A stretch of DNA of 41,626 bases from Arthrobacter celericrescens (lineage in GTDB: Bacteria; Actinomycetota; Actinomycetes; Actinomycetales; Micrococcaceae), in NCBI RefSeq assembly GCF_003614925.1, contig NZ_QYLP01000088.1, forward strand, positions 1-41,626. Reading direction: 5' to 3'. Positions 6,919-16,640 of the stretch are shown here, piece by piece; within the stretch, counting starts at the first letter, position 1, and each line of letters begins with the position of its first letter. Under the pieces are notes generated by a model that did not search any database, was not told the DNA's origin, and was given only the letters and a program-made list of their open reading frames with translations. The translations under genes were made by a program, and so were the position numbers.

Positions 6919-7920
6919 TTACGCGTCCACCAGGGCCGCGGCGTCCTTGAGGACCTTGGCGGCAACCTCCAGGCCTTCGATACGGCCCAGCGAAACGTCC
7001 TCATGCTCGATGTTGACGAGCATGTCCGGGTCCACCTCGCGCAGGGCGCGGAGGAACTCGGCCCAGTAGGCGGTGTCGTGGCCGCGGCCCAAGGCAACGA
7101 AGTCCCACGCGGACTCCTTGGGCCATTCGTTGGCCCATTCGTCCCCGCCGAGGTTGGTGCGCGGCTCGTCGGCGGAGAGCCTGCGGAAGGTGTTGTCCAG
7201 CACGCCGTAGAGCCGGGCATGCTCGGTGTTGACGCGCACGTCCTTGGCCGCGGCATGGAAGATAAGCGGGCCGAGCTCGCGGACCACCGCGACGGGGTCC
7301 ATTTGCTGCCAGAACAGGTGCGAGGCGTCCAGTTCGACGCCGACGTTCGTGGCGCCGGTCAGCTCCACGAGCTTGCGGACGTCCGCGGTGTTGAACACCA
7401 GGTTCTGCGGGTGCAGTTCCAGGGCCATCTTGACGTCGTGGTCGCGGGCCAGGAGGTCGATCTCCTTCCAGAAGGGCACGGCCACGCCCCACTGGTAGTC
7501 CAGGACGTCCAGGGCCGCGGAGTTCCAGGCGTTGACCACCCAGTTGGTCACAGTGGCGCCGGGCTCGCCGCCCGGCAGGCCGGACATGGTGACCACACGG
7601 TGCTGGCCCAGGCGCTCGGCCAGGCGGATGGAGCGGCGGATGTCCTCCGCGTGCTTCGCACCGATTTCGGGTTTGGGGTGCAGCGGATTGCCGTTGCAGT
7701 TCAGGCCGGCAATGGACACCCCGGTGCCTTCGAACAGGCCCAGGAAGTCGTCCCGCGCTGCGTCCGAGACCAGGATGTCGTCCAGGGTGGGCACGTGCAC
7801 GGCGGGCAGGAAGCCGCCCGTGTTCAGTTCGATCCCGGTGAGGCCCAGGTCGGCAATGACCTTCAGGGCTTCGGGCAGGGAGCGGTCATGCAGGATTGCG
7901 TTGTAGACGCCGAGTTTCAT
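6919..7920 (-). CDS. Sugar phosphate isomerase/epimerase-type TIM-barrel protein
   Basis: This 333-residue protein belongs to the AP-endonuclease-2-like TIM-barrel family that includes IolE, IolI and IolH. It starts MKLGVYNAIL and shows the metal-site pattern of the family: ALELHPQN near 172-179, GVELDASHLFW near 199-209, FHAAAKDVR and a late VNIEHEDVS near 306-314. The likely ligands are Glu, Asp, His and Glu. It lies 11 bp after the Gfo/Idh gene 7932 in the same direction, so the two are probably cotranscribed and act on successive intermediates. The pairing suggests inosose or keto-inositol chemistry, but the exact reaction is unknown. Confidence 0.8.
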   Translation of the reverse strand: MKLGVYNAILHDRSLPEALKVIADLGLTGIELNTGGFLPAVHVPTLDDILVSDAARDDFLGLFEGTGVSIAGLNCNGNPLHPKPEIGAKHAEDIRRSIRLAERLGQHRVVTMSGLPGGEPGATVTNWVVNAWNSAALDVLDYQWGVAVPFWKEIDLLARDHDVKMALELHPQNLVFNTADVRKLVELTGATNVGVELDASHLFWQQMDPVAVVRELGPLIFHAAAKDVRVNTEHARLYGVLDNTFRRLSADEPRTNLGGDEWANEWPKESAWDFVALGRGHDTAYWAEFLRALREVDPDMLVNIEHEDVSLGRIEGLEVAAKVLKDAAALVDA

Positions 7921-7931
7921 GATGGTCTTTC

Positions 7932-9119
7932 TCAGAGTTCGATGCGGGAGCCGCCGGCTGCGGCGGAGCGGGCCACGGCATCCAGGATGTTCATGCTGCG
8001 CAGGCCGTCCTCGAAGGTGGCGCAGCGGGGCAGGGATTCCTCGGCGGAGAGGCCGGCGACTTCCTCGAGGAAGGCCCGCGACTGGTAGGCGAAGGAGTCG
8101 TTGTGGTTGTAGCCGACGCCGGGGGCGTCCATGGCCATGCCGTTGGCTACATAAGGCAGCTCCGGGCCGATGAGGACCTGGCGGTAGCCGTTTTGGGCGT
8201 ACGGGCCCTGGTTCAGGTAGAGGCCGAACTCGGCAGGGCGGTCCTGGTCGTAGCGTGCGGCGCCGTTCTCGCAGAAGATCTCGAAGGTCAGCGAGTTGGG
8301 GTGGCCCGCGGCGATGCGGGAGACCTCCAGGCTGCCCTTGCAGTGTTCGAATTCCGCGGCGTAGGCGGCGTAGTCATCGTTTTCCACCTGCTCGAAGACG
8401 TCGCTCACGGCGCTGTGGTCGTGGCCCATGACGGCGCCCAGCGGCAGCGGACGCTTTTCGATCGCGGTGTGGAACTGGCCGCCGGACACCGCCCGGGTCT
8501 TGCCGCAGAGGAACTCGGAGATGTAGGTGGTGTGGCTGCCGAGGTCCGCCAGGGCGCCGGAGCCCGGTGCGCCCTTGTAGCGCCAACTCATGGGCGCGTG
8601 CGGGCTGCAGGAGTAGTCGGTCCAGTAGCGGGAGGAGAAGTGCAGCGGCCGGCCCAGGGTGCCGTCGTCGATCAGCTTGCGGATGGCTGCGATGGCGGGC
8701 GACCGCAGGTAGGTGTAGCCGATGCGGGCCAGGACACCGCGTTCCTCGGCGGCGCGGGCGGCGGTGAGCATCGCCTCGGCGTCGGCGATGGAGTCGGACA
8801 GCGGCTTCTCGCAGAGGACGTGCTTTCCGGCGTCGAGCAGGCCCTCCACCACCTCGCGGTGCAGGGAGTTGGCGATCACCACCGAGACGACGTCGATGTC
8901 ATCGGCCTCGGCAATGGCGCGCCAGTCCGCGTCGTGGCGTTCGTAGCCGAAGCGGCGGGCAGCAGCCTGGCCGAATTCGGCGTTCACGTCCCCGATGGAG
9001 ACCAGCTTGATCTCCGGCAGTGTTGGGGCAAAGAGGCTGCTGGCCACGCGATAGCCTGCAGCGTGGGACTTGCCGGCCATGCCGGCACCGATGACGGCGA
9101 CACCGAGCGGCTTGCTCAT
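7932..9119 (-). CDS. Gfo/Idh/MocA-family NAD(P)-dependent oxidoreductase
   Basis: This 395-residue dehydrogenase begins with the Rossmann motif GVAVIGAGMAGKSHAAGY (about 6-23). It has the EKPLSDS motif near 103-109 and the C-terminal domain with GSGALADLGSHTTYISEF. The start has AAGGAGAACC directly upstream. It is the first gene of a two-gene unit with 6919, under a promoter that carries both an IolR-like box and a LacI-type operator. The likely substrate is an inositol or another cyclic polyol or sugar; the exact compound cannot be read. Confidence 0.85.
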   Translation of the reverse strand: MSKPLGVAVIGAGMAGKSHAAGYRVASSLFAPTLPEIKLVSIGDVNAEFGQAAARRFGYERHDADWRAIAEADDIDVVSVVIANSLHREVVEGLLDAGKHVLCEKPLSDSIADAEAMLTAARAAEERGVLARIGYTYLRSPAIAAIRKLIDDGTLGRPLHFSSRYWTDYSCSPHAPMSWRYKGAPGSGALADLGSHTTYISEFLCGKTRAVSGGQFHTAIEKRPLPLGAVMGHDHSAVSDVFEQVENDDYAAYAAEFEHCKGSLEVSRIAAGHPNSLTFEIFCENGAARYDQDRPAEFGLYLNQGPYAQNGYRQVLIGPELPYVANGMAMDAPGVGYNHNDSFAYQSRAFLEEVAGLSAEESLPRCATFEDGLRSMNILDAVARSAAAGGSRIEL

Positions 9120-9130
9120 GGTGGTTCTCC

Positions 9131-9160
9131 TTGGAAATTGTGGTGTGCGTTGGGTAACAT
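9131..9160 (+). promoter_or_regulatory. Plus-strand promoter for the MFS-lacI unit
   Basis: TTGGAA (9131-9136), an 18-base spacer and TAACAT (9155-9160) form a plausible promoter. Transcription would start near 9167, inside the LacI-type palindrome that begins at 9160. Confidence 0.5.
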
Positions 9161-9175
9161 TTGGAGCGCTCCAAA
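9160..9175. promoter_or_regulatory. LacI-family operator between divergent units
   Basis: TTTGGAGCGCTCCAAA is a perfect 16-bp palindrome with the central CG typical of LacI/GalR operators. It spans the predicted start sites of both divergent promoters. The probable binder is the LacI protein encoded at 10605, second gene of the plus-strand unit, giving autoregulation. Confidence 0.75.
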
Positions 9176-9177
9176 CG

Positions 9178-9207
9178 AGAGTAAGGCTGAGTAATTTGTC
9201 CTGTCAA
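9178..9207 (-). promoter_or_regulatory. Minus-strand promoter with IolR-like box for 7932-6919
   Basis: On the minus strand, TTGACA (9202-9207), an 18-base spacer and TACTCT (9178-9183). The box TGTCCTGTCA lies at 9197-9206 across the -35, identical to the one before the 5488 gene. The LacI-type operator lies just downstream at the start site. Confidence 0.6.
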
Positions 9208-10608
9208 TACACCAATAGAACTGCACTGGCCCTGCTGGTCGCCGCGACGTTCTTCCTCGAGTTCCTCGACGGCACGGCACTGGCCACGGCACTGCCCGCC
9301 ATCGCCCGGGATTTCCAGGTGGCTGCCGCGGACGCGAACGTCGCGATGACGGCCTACCTCCTGGCCGTGGCCATGGGGATTCCGGCCAGCTCCTGGCTGG
9401 CGGGGCGCTTCGGCTTCCGGCGCATCTTCTGCCTGGCCATCGCGGTCTTCACCGTCGCCTCGCTGCTCTGCGCCCTGAGCCCGACCCTGTGGGCCCTGAC
9501 GGCCTTCCGCGCCCTGCAGGGCCTGGGCGGGGCCATGATGGTACCCGTCGGTTCGCTCCTGGTCCTGCGGGACACCCCCAAGAATCAACTGCTGCGCATG
9601 ACGGCCTTCCTGGTGTGGCCCGGTCTCATGGCCCCCGTCCTGGCGCCGCTGGTCGGCGGACTGCTCACCCAATACCTGTCCTGGCACTGGATCTTCCTGG
9701 TGAACCTGCCACTCGGTGCCGCGGCCTTCCTCGCCGCGCTGCGCCTGGCCCCCCGCACGACGCCGGACCGCACGGCGCGCCTTGACTGGCCCGGCGTCGT
9801 GCTCACCACACTGGGCGTCGGCGCCCTGGTGACCGGGCTGGAACTGCTGGGCTCGGGCCACCAGGCGGCGGCCGCCGTCGGGCTCCTGCTGTTGAGCGCG
9901 GCACTCCTGGTGGCCGCCGCGCAATGGATGCGCCGCCGGGGCCCCGCTGCCCTGTTCGATCTCGGCGTCTTCCGCGTCCACACCTTCCGCGCCACGCAGA
10001 CCGGCGGTCTGGCCTACCGGGTGGCCGTCACGTCCATCCCGTTCCTGCTGCCCCTGCTGTTCCAGGACGGCTTCGGCTGGGATCCGGTGCATGCCGGCGC
10101 GCTGGTCACGGCCGTATTCATCGGGAACATCGCGATCAAACCCGCCACCACTCCCCTGATCCGACGCTTCGGCTTCAAGCCGTTGCTGGTCATCGCCGGC
10201 ACCGGATCGGCACTCACCTTCGTGGCCTGCGCAGCCCTCGGCCCCGGGACGCCGGATGCCGTGATCGTGGCGCTCCTGGCCCTTTCCGGGGCGCTGCGTT
10301 CCCTCGGGTTCTCGGCGTACATGAACGTCCAGTACGCGGATGTTTCCGCCGGGCAGCTGGCCAGCGCGAACGCGGTCGCGAACACCCTGGTGCAGTTGGC
10401 GCACGCGCTGGGGGTCGCCGTCGGGGCCCTGTTCATCCGGGCGGGCGCCGCGCTCCTGCCGGTAGCAGACGGTTCGCCGGATCAGTACCGGGCCGCCCTG
10501 CTGGGGGTGGCCGCGCTCATGCTCCTCAGCGTGGTGGATTGCCTCTTCCTGCCCCGGCACGCGGGCACCTCGGTGAGCGGCCGCCGCCCGGGGACGGTGA
10601 AGGCATGA
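9196..10608 (+). CDS. MFS transporter, DHA2 (EmrB/QacA-like) family
   Basis: This membrane protein of about 470 residues starts with a hydrophobic segment, ALALLVAATFFLEFLDGTA. The DHA2-type pattern LDGTxxxTALPAIARDF follows, then SSWLAGRFGFRRIF (motif A region), FRALQGLGGAMMVPVG and many further membrane segments. No ATG precedes the first segment in frame, apart from codons inside the divergent gene and the promoter. TTG 9196 is the best start (AAGG at 9184-9187); GTG codons at 9121 or 9145 are alternatives. The stop overlaps the lacI start by ATGA. DHA2 proteins are mostly proton-driven exporters, though the link to a LacI regulator and amylosucrase suggests a sugar or sugar-derived substrate. 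The direction of transport is unknown. Confidence 0.75.
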   Translation: MSCQYTNRTALALLVAATFFLEFLDGTALATALPAIARDFQVAAADANVAMTAYLLAVAMGIPASSWLAGRFGFRRIFCLAIAVFTVASLLCALSPTLWALTAFRALQGLGGAMMVPVGSLLVLRDTPKNQLLRMTAFLVWPGLMAPVLAPLVGGLLTQYLSWHWIFLVNLPLGAAAFLAALRLAPRTTPDRTARLDWPGVVLTTLGVGALVTGLELLGSGHQAAAAVGLLLLSAALLVAAAQWMRRRGPAALFDLGVFRVHTFRATQTGGLAYRVAVTSIPFLLPLLFQDGFGWDPVHAGALVTAVFIGNIAIKPATTPLIRRFGFKPLLVIAGTGSALTFVACAALGPGTPDAVIVALLALSGALRSLGFSAYMNVQYADVSAGQLASANAVANTLVQLAHALGVAVGALFIRAGAALLPVADGSPDQYRAALLGVAALMLLSVVDCLFLPRHAGTSVSGRRPGTVKA

Positions 10609-11639
10609 ACGCCCGCCCCACCATCTACGACGTCGCCCAACGCGCCGGCGTCTCGAAGTCGCTCGTCTCGCTGGTCTTGCGGGACGCCCCGCATGTGGCC
10701 GAGGCCAAGCGCGAAGCCGTGAAGAAGGCGATCCAGGAGCTCGGCTACCGGCCCAGCCGGGCCGCGAGCGCGCTGGCCAGCCAGAGCACGCGCTCGGTAG
10801 GCCTGCTCATCGACGACTTCCGGAATCCGTGGTTCGTGGAACTGCTGGCCGGGGTCCGCTCGGTGCTGGACCCGGCCGGCTACACGGTGACCGTCGCGGA
10901 CCTGCGGCTGGAGGAAGCCAGCGGCCGCAACCCGGTGGACGGCTTCCTGGCCCAGCATGTTGACGCCCTGGTGGTGGCCGCCGAAGCGCCCCCGGAGATG
11001 GTGCGGGACGTCCGTGTCCCGCTGGTCATCGCGGGCACCCGCAGCCTCACCCCACTGCTTGGGAAGTCGCTCGACGACGGTGCAGCCGATGTGGTGGCCG
11101 GGGACGACGACGCCGGCGGGCAGCTTGCCGCCCGGCACCTCCTGGCGCTGGGTCACCGCCGCATCGCGCACCTGAGCGGGCAGGGCGCACCCGCCGAGCA
11201 CCGCAGGCGGGGCTATGTCCGCGCTATGGCGGAAGCCGGGGCCGAGCCCCTGGTGTACGGGGTCGACGGCGGCACGGACGAGGCCAACGGATTCCGGGCG
11301 ATGCGGCAGGCCCTCGACGCTGGCGGCCGGGCCGCGGGCGGGCCGCCCACCGCGGTGTTCGCCGCCAACGACGTCATGGCCCTGGGCGCCATGGCCGCGC
11401 TGCGTGACGCGGGACTGCGGGTGCCCGAAGACGTCTCGGTCCTTGGCTACGACGACTCTCCGCTGGCCGCCTACGGCTACATCAGGCTGAGCACCGTGGA
11501 CGGCCACAGCAGGAGGCTCGGGGCCGAGGCGGCACAGATGGCGCTGGACCGGATGGCCGCCCCGGCGGCACCCCCGCGCCGGCTCCTGCTGGAACCGGCC
11601 GTCGTCGAGCGGTCCTCCGTGCGCGAAACGATTGCGTAA
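10605..11639 (+). CDS. LacI-family transcriptional regulator
   Basis: This 344-residue regulator has the LacI helix-turn-helix [20 protein letters not shown] at about residues 6-25. A periplasmic-binding-protein-like sensor domain follows, with ending motifs [15 protein letters not shown] and [18 protein letters not shown]. It overlaps the MFS gene by 4 bases (ATGA). LacI-type palindromes lie before the MFS gene (9160-9175) and across its own stop codon before amylosucrase (11635-11648). It therefore probably represses both neighbours and responds to a sugar. Confidence 0.9.
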   Translation: MNARPTIYDVAQRAGVSKSLVSLVLRDAPHVAEAKREAVKKAIQELGYRPSRAASALASQSTRSVGLLIDDFRNPWFVELLAGVRSVLDPAGYTVTVADLRLEEASGRNPVDGFLAQHVDALVVAAEAPPEMVRDVRVPLVIAGTRSLTPLLGKSLDDGAADVVAGDDDAGGQLAARHLLALGHRRIAHLSGQGAPAEHRRRGYVRAMAEAGAEPLVYGVDGGTDEANGFRAMRQALDAGGRAAGGPPTAVFAANDVMALGAMAALRDAGLRVPEDVSVLGYDDSPLAAYGYIRLSTVDGHSRRLGAEAAQMALDRMAAPAAPPRRLLLEPAVVERSSVRETIA

Positions 11640-11673
11640 GCGCTTTCACACTTCCCCCCAATCCCGTTACAGT
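11635..11673 (+). promoter_or_regulatory. Amylosucrase promoter with overlapping LacI-type operator
   Basis: TTCACA (11645-11650), a 17-base spacer and TACAGT (11668-11673) form a good promoter. CGTAAGCGCTTTCA (11635-11648) matches the LacI/CcpA-type operator pattern with the core AAGCGCTT and overlaps both the -35 and the lacI stop codon. The regulator at 10605 is the obvious candidate to bind. Confidence 0.65.
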
Positions 11674-11728
11674 GTGTGATGCAGCGCATATTCCCCGCTG
11701 CTGCCACGCGCGTGCACAAGGAGGTCCG

Positions 11729-13639
11729 ATGGGCGGAATGACCAGCGACGGGATGGGGACGCTCCCACAGGTTCTCTCGGCTCTGGAAGCGGAACCGACG
11801 CTCCGCCGCAAAGGACCGGACTGGACGTCGTTCCTGGCCCGCGTGGACCAGTACGTGCCCGTGCTTGAAGGGCTCTTCGCCTCGCTCTACGGCAACCGCC
11901 CGGATTGGCGGGACCACCTGGCCGCGCTCGTGGTGGAGTGCGCAAAATCCTGGCAGGACCGCCCCGCGGACCTGAAGGAACTGGACGCCCGGCGCGAGGC
12001 CGAGCCGCAGTGGTTCGCCTCCGGAGACATGCTCGGCGGGGTCTGCTACGTGGACCGATACGCGGAGAACCTGGACGGGTTGCGCGCCCGCATCCCCTAC
12101 TTCAAGGAACTCGGCCTCAGCTACCTGCACCTCATGCCGCTCTTCCTCGCCCCGGAGCCCAACTCGGACGGCGGCTACGCGGTGTCCAGCTACCGGGACG
12201 TCAACCCGAAGCTCGGCACCATGGCCGGTCTGCGGGAGGTGGCCGCGGAATTGCGGGCCAACGGGATCAGCCTGGTGGTGGACTTCATCTTCAACCACAC
12301 CTCGGACGAGCACGAATGGGCGCGGCGCGCGGCCGCGGGCGAGCCCGAGTTTTCCGACTACTACTGGATCTTCCCGGACCGCACCATGCCGGACGCCTAC
12401 GAGCAGACCGTGCGCGAGATCTTCCCTGACGACCACCCGGGCAGCTTCGTGCAGCAGCCGGACGGCCGGTGGGTGTGGTGCACCTTCCACACGTTCCAAT
12501 GGGACCTCAACTACGCCAACCCGGCCGTGTTCCGGGCGATGGCGGGCGAAATGCTGTTCCTCGCGAACCAAGGCGTGGAGATCCTGCGCATGGACGCGGT
12601 CGCGTTCATCTGGAAGCAACTGGGCACCGCGTGCGAGAGCCTGCCCGAGGCCCACGAACTCCTGCGCGGCTTCAACGCCGTGTGCCGCCTCGCCGCGCCG
12701 TCGCTGCTGTTCAAATCCGAGGCGATCGTCCACCCGGACGAGGTGGTCCAGTACATCGATCCCGCCGAATGCCAGATTTCCTACAACCCGTTGGAAATGG
12801 CGCTCGGCTGGGAGGCCCTCGCCACGCGGGACGCCTCGCTGCTCTCCCAGGCCTTGGAGCGGCGGCACAACCTGCCGGACGGGACCGCCTGGGTCAACTA
12901 TGTGCGCAGCCACGACGACATCGGCTGGACCTTCGCCGACGAGGACGCCGCGGAACTCGGGATCAACGGCTTCGACCACCGCCGCTTCCTCAACTCGTTC
13001 TACGTCAACCGCTTCCCGGGCAGTTTCGCGCGCGGGGTCGCGTTCCAGGACAACCCGCGCACCGGGGACTGCCGCATTTCCGGCACGACGGCGTCCCTGT
13101 GCGGCCTCGAGGACGGCTCACCGGAGGCGGTGCGCCGGGTCCTTTTGCTGCATTCGGTGGCGATCAGCACCGGCGGCATCCCGCTCATCTACCTCGGCGA
13201 CGAGGTGGGCCAGCTCAACGACTACGGCTACGCCGAGGAACCGGGCCACGAGGCCGACAGCCGCTGGGTCCACCGCCCGCACTACCCCGCCGGACGCTAT
13301 GACCACCGCCGGGATCCGTCGACGCCGGAGGGCACCATCTTCGCGGGCCTTAAGCGGATGCTCGGCGTGCGTTCCGCGACGTCCGAGCTCGCAGGGAACC
13401 CGCTCATCGGCTTCAACGCCAACAACCGGCACGTCCTGGGCTACCAGCGCCCGGGAGAGGGCCGCACCGTCCTGGTCCTGGCGAACTTCGCCGATACGGC
13501 CCAGCACGTCTCCGCCGAGACCCTCTCAGGCTTCCTGCCCGAGGCCACCGAACTCCTGGGCGGCCGGGCCCTGTCCTTGGCGGACGGTGTGACTCTGGGA
13601 GCCCAGGAGTTCGTGTGGCTGGCGGTGCAGGCAGCCTGA
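11729..13639 (+). CDS. GH13 amylosucrase-type glucosyltransferase / sucrose hydrolase
   Basis: This 636-residue GH13 (subfamily 4-like) enzyme is predicted to split sucrose. It would either build alpha-1,4-glucan (amylosucrase, EC 2.4.1.4) or hydrolyse sucrose. The N-terminal helical domain is about residues 1-95. The barrel carries [13 protein letters not shown] (about 146-158) and [12 protein letters not shown]. The nucleophile is Asp289 (EILRMDAV), the acid/base Glu331 (FKSEAI), and the third acidic residue Asp396 (RSHDD). These sit three positions from the Neisseria enzyme's Asp286, Glu328 and Asp393. [16 protein letters not shown] is also amylosucrase-like. The start has a perfect AAGGAGGT. 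It ends only 4 bases from the convergent gene 13644. The choice between polymerase and hydrolase cannot be made from motifs alone. Confidence 0.85.
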   Translation: MGGMTSDGMGTLPQVLSALEAEPTLRRKGPDWTSFLARVDQYVPVLEGLFASLYGNRPDWRDHLAALVVECAKSWQDRPADLKELDARREAEPQWFASGDMLGGVCYVDRYAENLDGLRARIPYFKELGLSYLHLMPLFLAPEPNSDGGYAVSSYRDVNPKLGTMAGLREVAAELRANGISLVVDFIFNHTSDEHEWARRAAAGEPEFSDYYWIFPDRTMPDAYEQTVREIFPDDHPGSFVQQPDGRWVWCTFHTFQWDLNYANPAVFRAMAGEMLFLANQGVEILRMDAVAFIWKQLGTACESLPEAHELLRGFNAVCRLAAPSLLFKSEAIVHPDEVVQYIDPAECQISYNPLEMALGWEALATRDASLLSQALERRHNLPDGTAWVNYVRSHDDIGWTFADEDAAELGINGFDHRRFLNSFYVNRFPGSFARGVAFQDNPRTGDCRISGTTASLCGLEDGSPEAVRRVLLLHSVAISTGGIPLIYLGDEVGQLNDYGYAEEPGHEADSRWVHRPHYPAGRYDHRRDPSTPEGTIFAGLKRMLGVRSATSELAGNPLIGFNANNRHVLGYQRPGEGRTVLVLANFADTAQHVSAETLSGFLPEATELLGGRALSLADGVTLGAQEFVWLAVQAA

Positions 13640-13643
13640 GCCC

Positions 13644-14681
13644 TTACTCGCCCGGGTAGGCGATGCCGAGTTGCCCGCGGGCCTCGTCCATGGCGCGCAG
13701 CGTGCGCAGGGTGGCTTCGAGCGGGCGCTCCGCCACCTCGGTGCCGCCTGCGGCGATGGCGCGGGCCACGGCGGCGGCCTGGAAATGCAGCCCGTCCACA
13801 TGGTTTCCGGGCTTCCCGTCCCAGCGGTGTTCCGTGCCGTCCTTGGTCCGGACCGTGAGCCCGCCGGGGCCGTTGAACGGTCCGTCCATCACCAGGGTCG
13901 CCTCGCTGCCCACCACGGTGAACGTGGCCGGGGTGAAGCCGCCCATGGTCGTGGCGAGCGCGGCCTGGGCGCCGCCGTCGAAGTCCAGCAGCGCGGAGAG
14001 CCGGCCGTTGACCGGCACCCCGCCATGGCCCGGAACCGTGGCTCCGCGCGCGGTCACGGCCGTGGCCTCGCCGGCCAGGTCGGTGGCCAGGGCGAACAGG
14101 TAGACACCCAGGTCGAGCAGCGGTCCGCCCGCCAGGGCGGGGTCGTAGGCGCGGTGCGACGGCGGCAGGTACTCACCGTAGTCCGCCACGATCTGCGTCA
14201 CCGCGCCAAGCCGGCCGTCCCGCACGAGCTGCTGGACGACGTCGTACCTTGGAAGGAAGACCGTCCACAGCGCTTCCGCCGCGAAAAGCCCCCGGGCGGC
14301 GGCTGCGGCCCGGATGGTCTCCGCCTGCGCGGCATTGATGCCCATCGGCTTCTCCACCAGCACATGCTTCCCGGCCTCCAGCGCGGCGAGCGCCACGTCC
14401 AGATGGGCGGTGTGCGGGGTGGCGACGTAGACCACGTCCACGTCGGGGTCCGCGGCGAGGTCCTCGTAGGAACCGTGGGCGCGCAATCCCCGGGGCGCAC
14501 CGAAGGCCGCGGCGCGCTCCACGCTGCGGGAGCCGACGGCGGTGACGCGCTGGCTGCCGTGCCGCAGCAGGGATTCGACGAAGCGTTCGGCGATCCAGCC
14601 CGGCCCGGCCACGCCCCAGCGGAGGCTGGGAGCTTCCATGGCATCGGGGACCCGGGGTTCCGGGAAGACAAAGCCGCTCAT
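13644..14681 (-). CDS. Gfo/Idh/MocA-family oxidoreductase (dihydrodiol-dehydrogenase-like)
   Basis: This 345-residue dehydrogenase has a Rossmann N-terminus (RWGVAGPGWIAERFVESLL), VEKPMGINAAQAE near 106-118 and a C-terminal domain with GGPLLDLGVYLFALA. The short-form ending and WTVFLPRYD resemble the dimeric dihydrodiol or D-xylose dehydrogenase branch. It is the last gene of the ABC transporter operon and overlaps the previous gene by ATGA. It likely oxidises the imported sugar or polyol or an intermediate; the substrate is unresolved. Confidence 0.8.
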   Translation of the reverse strand: MSGFVFPEPRVPDAMEAPSLRWGVAGPGWIAERFVESLLRHGSQRVTAVGSRSVERAAAFGAPRGLRAHGSYEDLAADPDVDVVYVATPHTAHLDVALAALEAGKHVLVEKPMGINAAQAETIRAAAAARGLFAAEALWTVFLPRYDVVQQLVRDGRLGAVTQIVADYGEYLPPSHRAYDPALAGGPLLDLGVYLFALATDLAGEATAVTARGATVPGHGGVPVNGRLSALLDFDGGAQAALATTMGGFTPATFTVVGSEATLVMDGPFNGPGGLTVRTKDGTEHRWDGKPGNHVDGLHFQAAAVARAIAAGGTEVAERPLEATLRTLRAMDEARGQLGIAYPGE

Positions 14682-15694
14682 GTGCGCACCCCTGTTTCCT
14701 GCCGGGTGCCCTGGTAGGCGACCCGCACGAAGGCGCCGCCGCTCCGTTCGGATTCGAGCAGGGCGGCTGCCACTTGCGAGGCCCTCAGCCCGTCCGCGGC
14801 GGTGGCGAGCGGCGTGGGCGTCCCGTGCGCCAGGGAGTCGATCCAGGCCTGCAGCTGCAGCCGGTAGGCGTCCGCGAAACGGGGCCGCCAGTCGGCCGGG
14901 TACTCGGTGGACCTGCGGCGGGCTGTGCTGGTCTCGAGCAGCGGCGAGTCCGTGAAGCTGGCCGTGCCCCGCTCGCCCACCACCTCGCAGCGGGTCACGT
15001 AGCCGTAATCGGCGTTCAGGAAGAGCTCCAGGGTGACGAGCATGCCGTCGGCCATGCGCAGGAGCATGAACGAGGGGTCCTGCAGGCCCGCCGGGGCCAG
15101 GGACGTGGATTTCCGGCCGGACAGCCACGCCACCTCGGTGATGGGCTGCCCCAGCAGCCACGGCATGGAATCCAGTTCGTGGATGGCCGAGCCCGTGATG
15201 GCGAAGGCGTTGCTGGCGTCCGGTGCGCCGCGGACACCCCGGCTGATGTTGTGCACGGTGAGGACCTCACCCAGGTCGCCGTCCGCGATGCGCCGCCTGA
15301 GCTCCACGTGGCTGGGGTCGAAGCGGCGCATGAAGCCCAGGGACACCAGGCCGCGTCCGCCCTCCAGCTCTACGAGGTCCCGGCACTCTTCAACGGTAGG
15401 AGCCAGCGGCTTCTCGCATAGGACCGGCTTGCCGGCCGCCAGGCAGGCGGTCACCAGGGCGGCGTGCGTGGAGTCGTGCGAGGCGATGATGACGGCGTCC
15501 ACCTCCAAGTCCGCGATCAGCGCCTCCGGACCAGTGCTGCTGCGCGCCCCGGCGGGGGCGGCCGCCTCCGCCGCCCGTCCGGCGTCGAGGTCGGCCACGA
15601 GGACCACCTCCGCGCCCCGGACAGACCGGCTGAGAGTCCTGATATGGTCGGCGCCCATGATGCCGGCGCCGATCACTCCGACCCTGATGGTCAT
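14678..15694 (-). CDS. Gfo/Idh/MocA-family oxidoreductase, inositol 2-dehydrogenase-like
   Basis: This 338-residue protein begins [16 protein letters not shown], has [15 protein letters not shown] near 95-109 and [14 protein letters not shown] near 118-131. These are close to the IolG-like protein at 24048 (GAGMMGADHI and VGFMRRYDAEYAEL). It also has [14 protein letters not shown], the usual site of the catalytic His/Asp. The best assignment is an inositol or scyllo-inositol dehydrogenase working on what the ABC transporter imports. It overlaps the ATPase gene and the next Gfo/Idh gene by 4 bases each, so translation is probably coupled. Confidence 0.8.
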   Translation of the reverse strand: MTIRVGVIGAGIMGADHIRTLSRSVRGAEVVLVADLDAGRAAEAAAPAGARSSTGPEALIADLEVDAVIIASHDSTHAALVTACLAAGKPVLCEKPLAPTVEECRDLVELEGGRGLVSLGFMRRFDPSHVELRRRIADGDLGEVLTVHNISRGVRGAPDASNAFAITGSAIHELDSMPWLLGQPITEVAWLSGRKSTSLAPAGLQDPSFMLLRMADGMLVTLELFLNADYGYVTRCEVVGERGTASFTDSPLLETSTARRRSTEYPADWRPRFADAYRLQLQAWIDSLAHGTPTPLATAADGLRASQVAAALLESERSGGAFVRVAYQGTRQETGVRT

Positions 15695-16626
15695 ACGGTC
15701 CTGCTTTCTGCCGGAGCGTCCGCCTGCACGGCGGCCGCTTCTGCCCGGACTTCCTTGAGTTGTTCGGTGTGCCCGCCGATCTGTTCGAGTTCGTGGGCGA
15801 GCTCGGCCAGTTCGGCACCGCCGGCCATCTGGGCGGTGAGCTCTTCGAGGGTGATGTCCTTCTTGTCGTAGTAGCCGATGCTCCGTCCGCGCTTGAGCAG
15901 GAGGAAGCGGTCGCCCACCGGGAAGGCGTGGTGCGGGTTGTGGGTGATGAAGATGACGCCCAGGCCGCGGTCGCGGGCCTGCAGGATGTAGCGCAGCACC
16001 ACGCCGGACTGCTTCACGCCCAGCGCGGCCGTGGGCTCGTCCAGGATGAGGACCTTGGCGCCGAAGTACACGGCACGGGCGATCGCCACGCACTGGCGTT
16101 CACCGCCGGAGAGCTGGCCGATGGGCTGTTCCACATCGCGCAGGTCGATGCCCATGTCCTTCAGTTCCTTCTTGGTGATCTCCTTCATCCGCGCCACGTC
16201 CAGGCGCTTGAAGGGACCGAAGCCGGTGGTCAGCTCCGAGCCGAGGAAGAAGTTGCGCCAGATCGGCATCAGGGAGACCACGGCCAGGTCCTGGTACACG
16301 GCGGCGATGCCCGAGTCCAGGGCCTCGCGCGGGCTGTTCAGCTTGCGCTCCTCGCCCATGATCGTGAAGGTGCCGTGGGTGTGCTGGTGGCGGCCGGCGA
16401 TGATCTTGATGAGGGTGGATTTACCGGCGCCGTTGTCGCCGAGCACGCAGGTCACGCGGCCATTGTCCACGGCCATGGTCACGTCCGTCAGGGCGATGAT
16501 GTTGCCGTAGTGCTTGGCTACCTTGTCGAGCTTGAGCAGGTGCACGGGGCGGTCGGTGAGCGGGTCCGTTTCGTCGGCCAGCAGGGTCTGGTTGGAGATG
16601 TGCTTGGCCGTACTGTTCTCAGTCAT
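15691..16626 (-). CDS. Sugar ABC transporter ATP-binding protein
   Basis: This 311-residue protein is the ATPase of a carbohydrate importer. It has a single nucleotide-binding domain: Walker [10 protein letters not shown] at 63-71, Q-loop YQDLAVV, signature LSGGERQ at 172-178, Walker [12 protein letters not shown] at about 192-202 and H-loop ITHN. Many ribose-type ATPases have two such domains, but the inositol/fructose-type FrcA/IatA-like form has one. GGAAGG lies before its ATG, and it follows the permease by 14 bases. The C-terminal 40 residues are an acidic, Ala/Glu-rich tail. Regulon context suggests inositol or an isomer as substrate. Confidence 0.9.
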   Translation of the reverse strand: MTENSTAKHISNQTLLADETDPLTDRPVHLLKLDKVAKHYGNIIALTDVTMAVDNGRVTCVLGDNGAGKSTLIKIIAGRHQHTHGTFTIMGEERKLNSPREALDSGIAAVYQDLAVVSLMPIWRNFFLGSELTTGFGPFKRLDVARMKEITKKELKDMGIDLRDVEQPIGQLSGGERQCVAIARAVYFGAKVLILDEPTAALGVKQSGVVLRYILQARDRGLGVIFITHNPHHAFPVGDRFLLLKRGRSIGYYDKKDITLEELTAQMAGGAELAELAHELEQIGGHTEQLKEVRAEAAAVQADAPAESRTV

Positions 16627-16640
16627 GGTTGCGCCCTTCC

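Noticed and set aside
13644..15161. Possible fused double-length Gfo/Idh protein reading through 14681
   Set aside because: The upstream in-frame extension runs inside the recognised gene 14678-15694 in another frame. The ATG at 14681 overlaps the previous stop (ATGA), the usual coupling seen across this operon.
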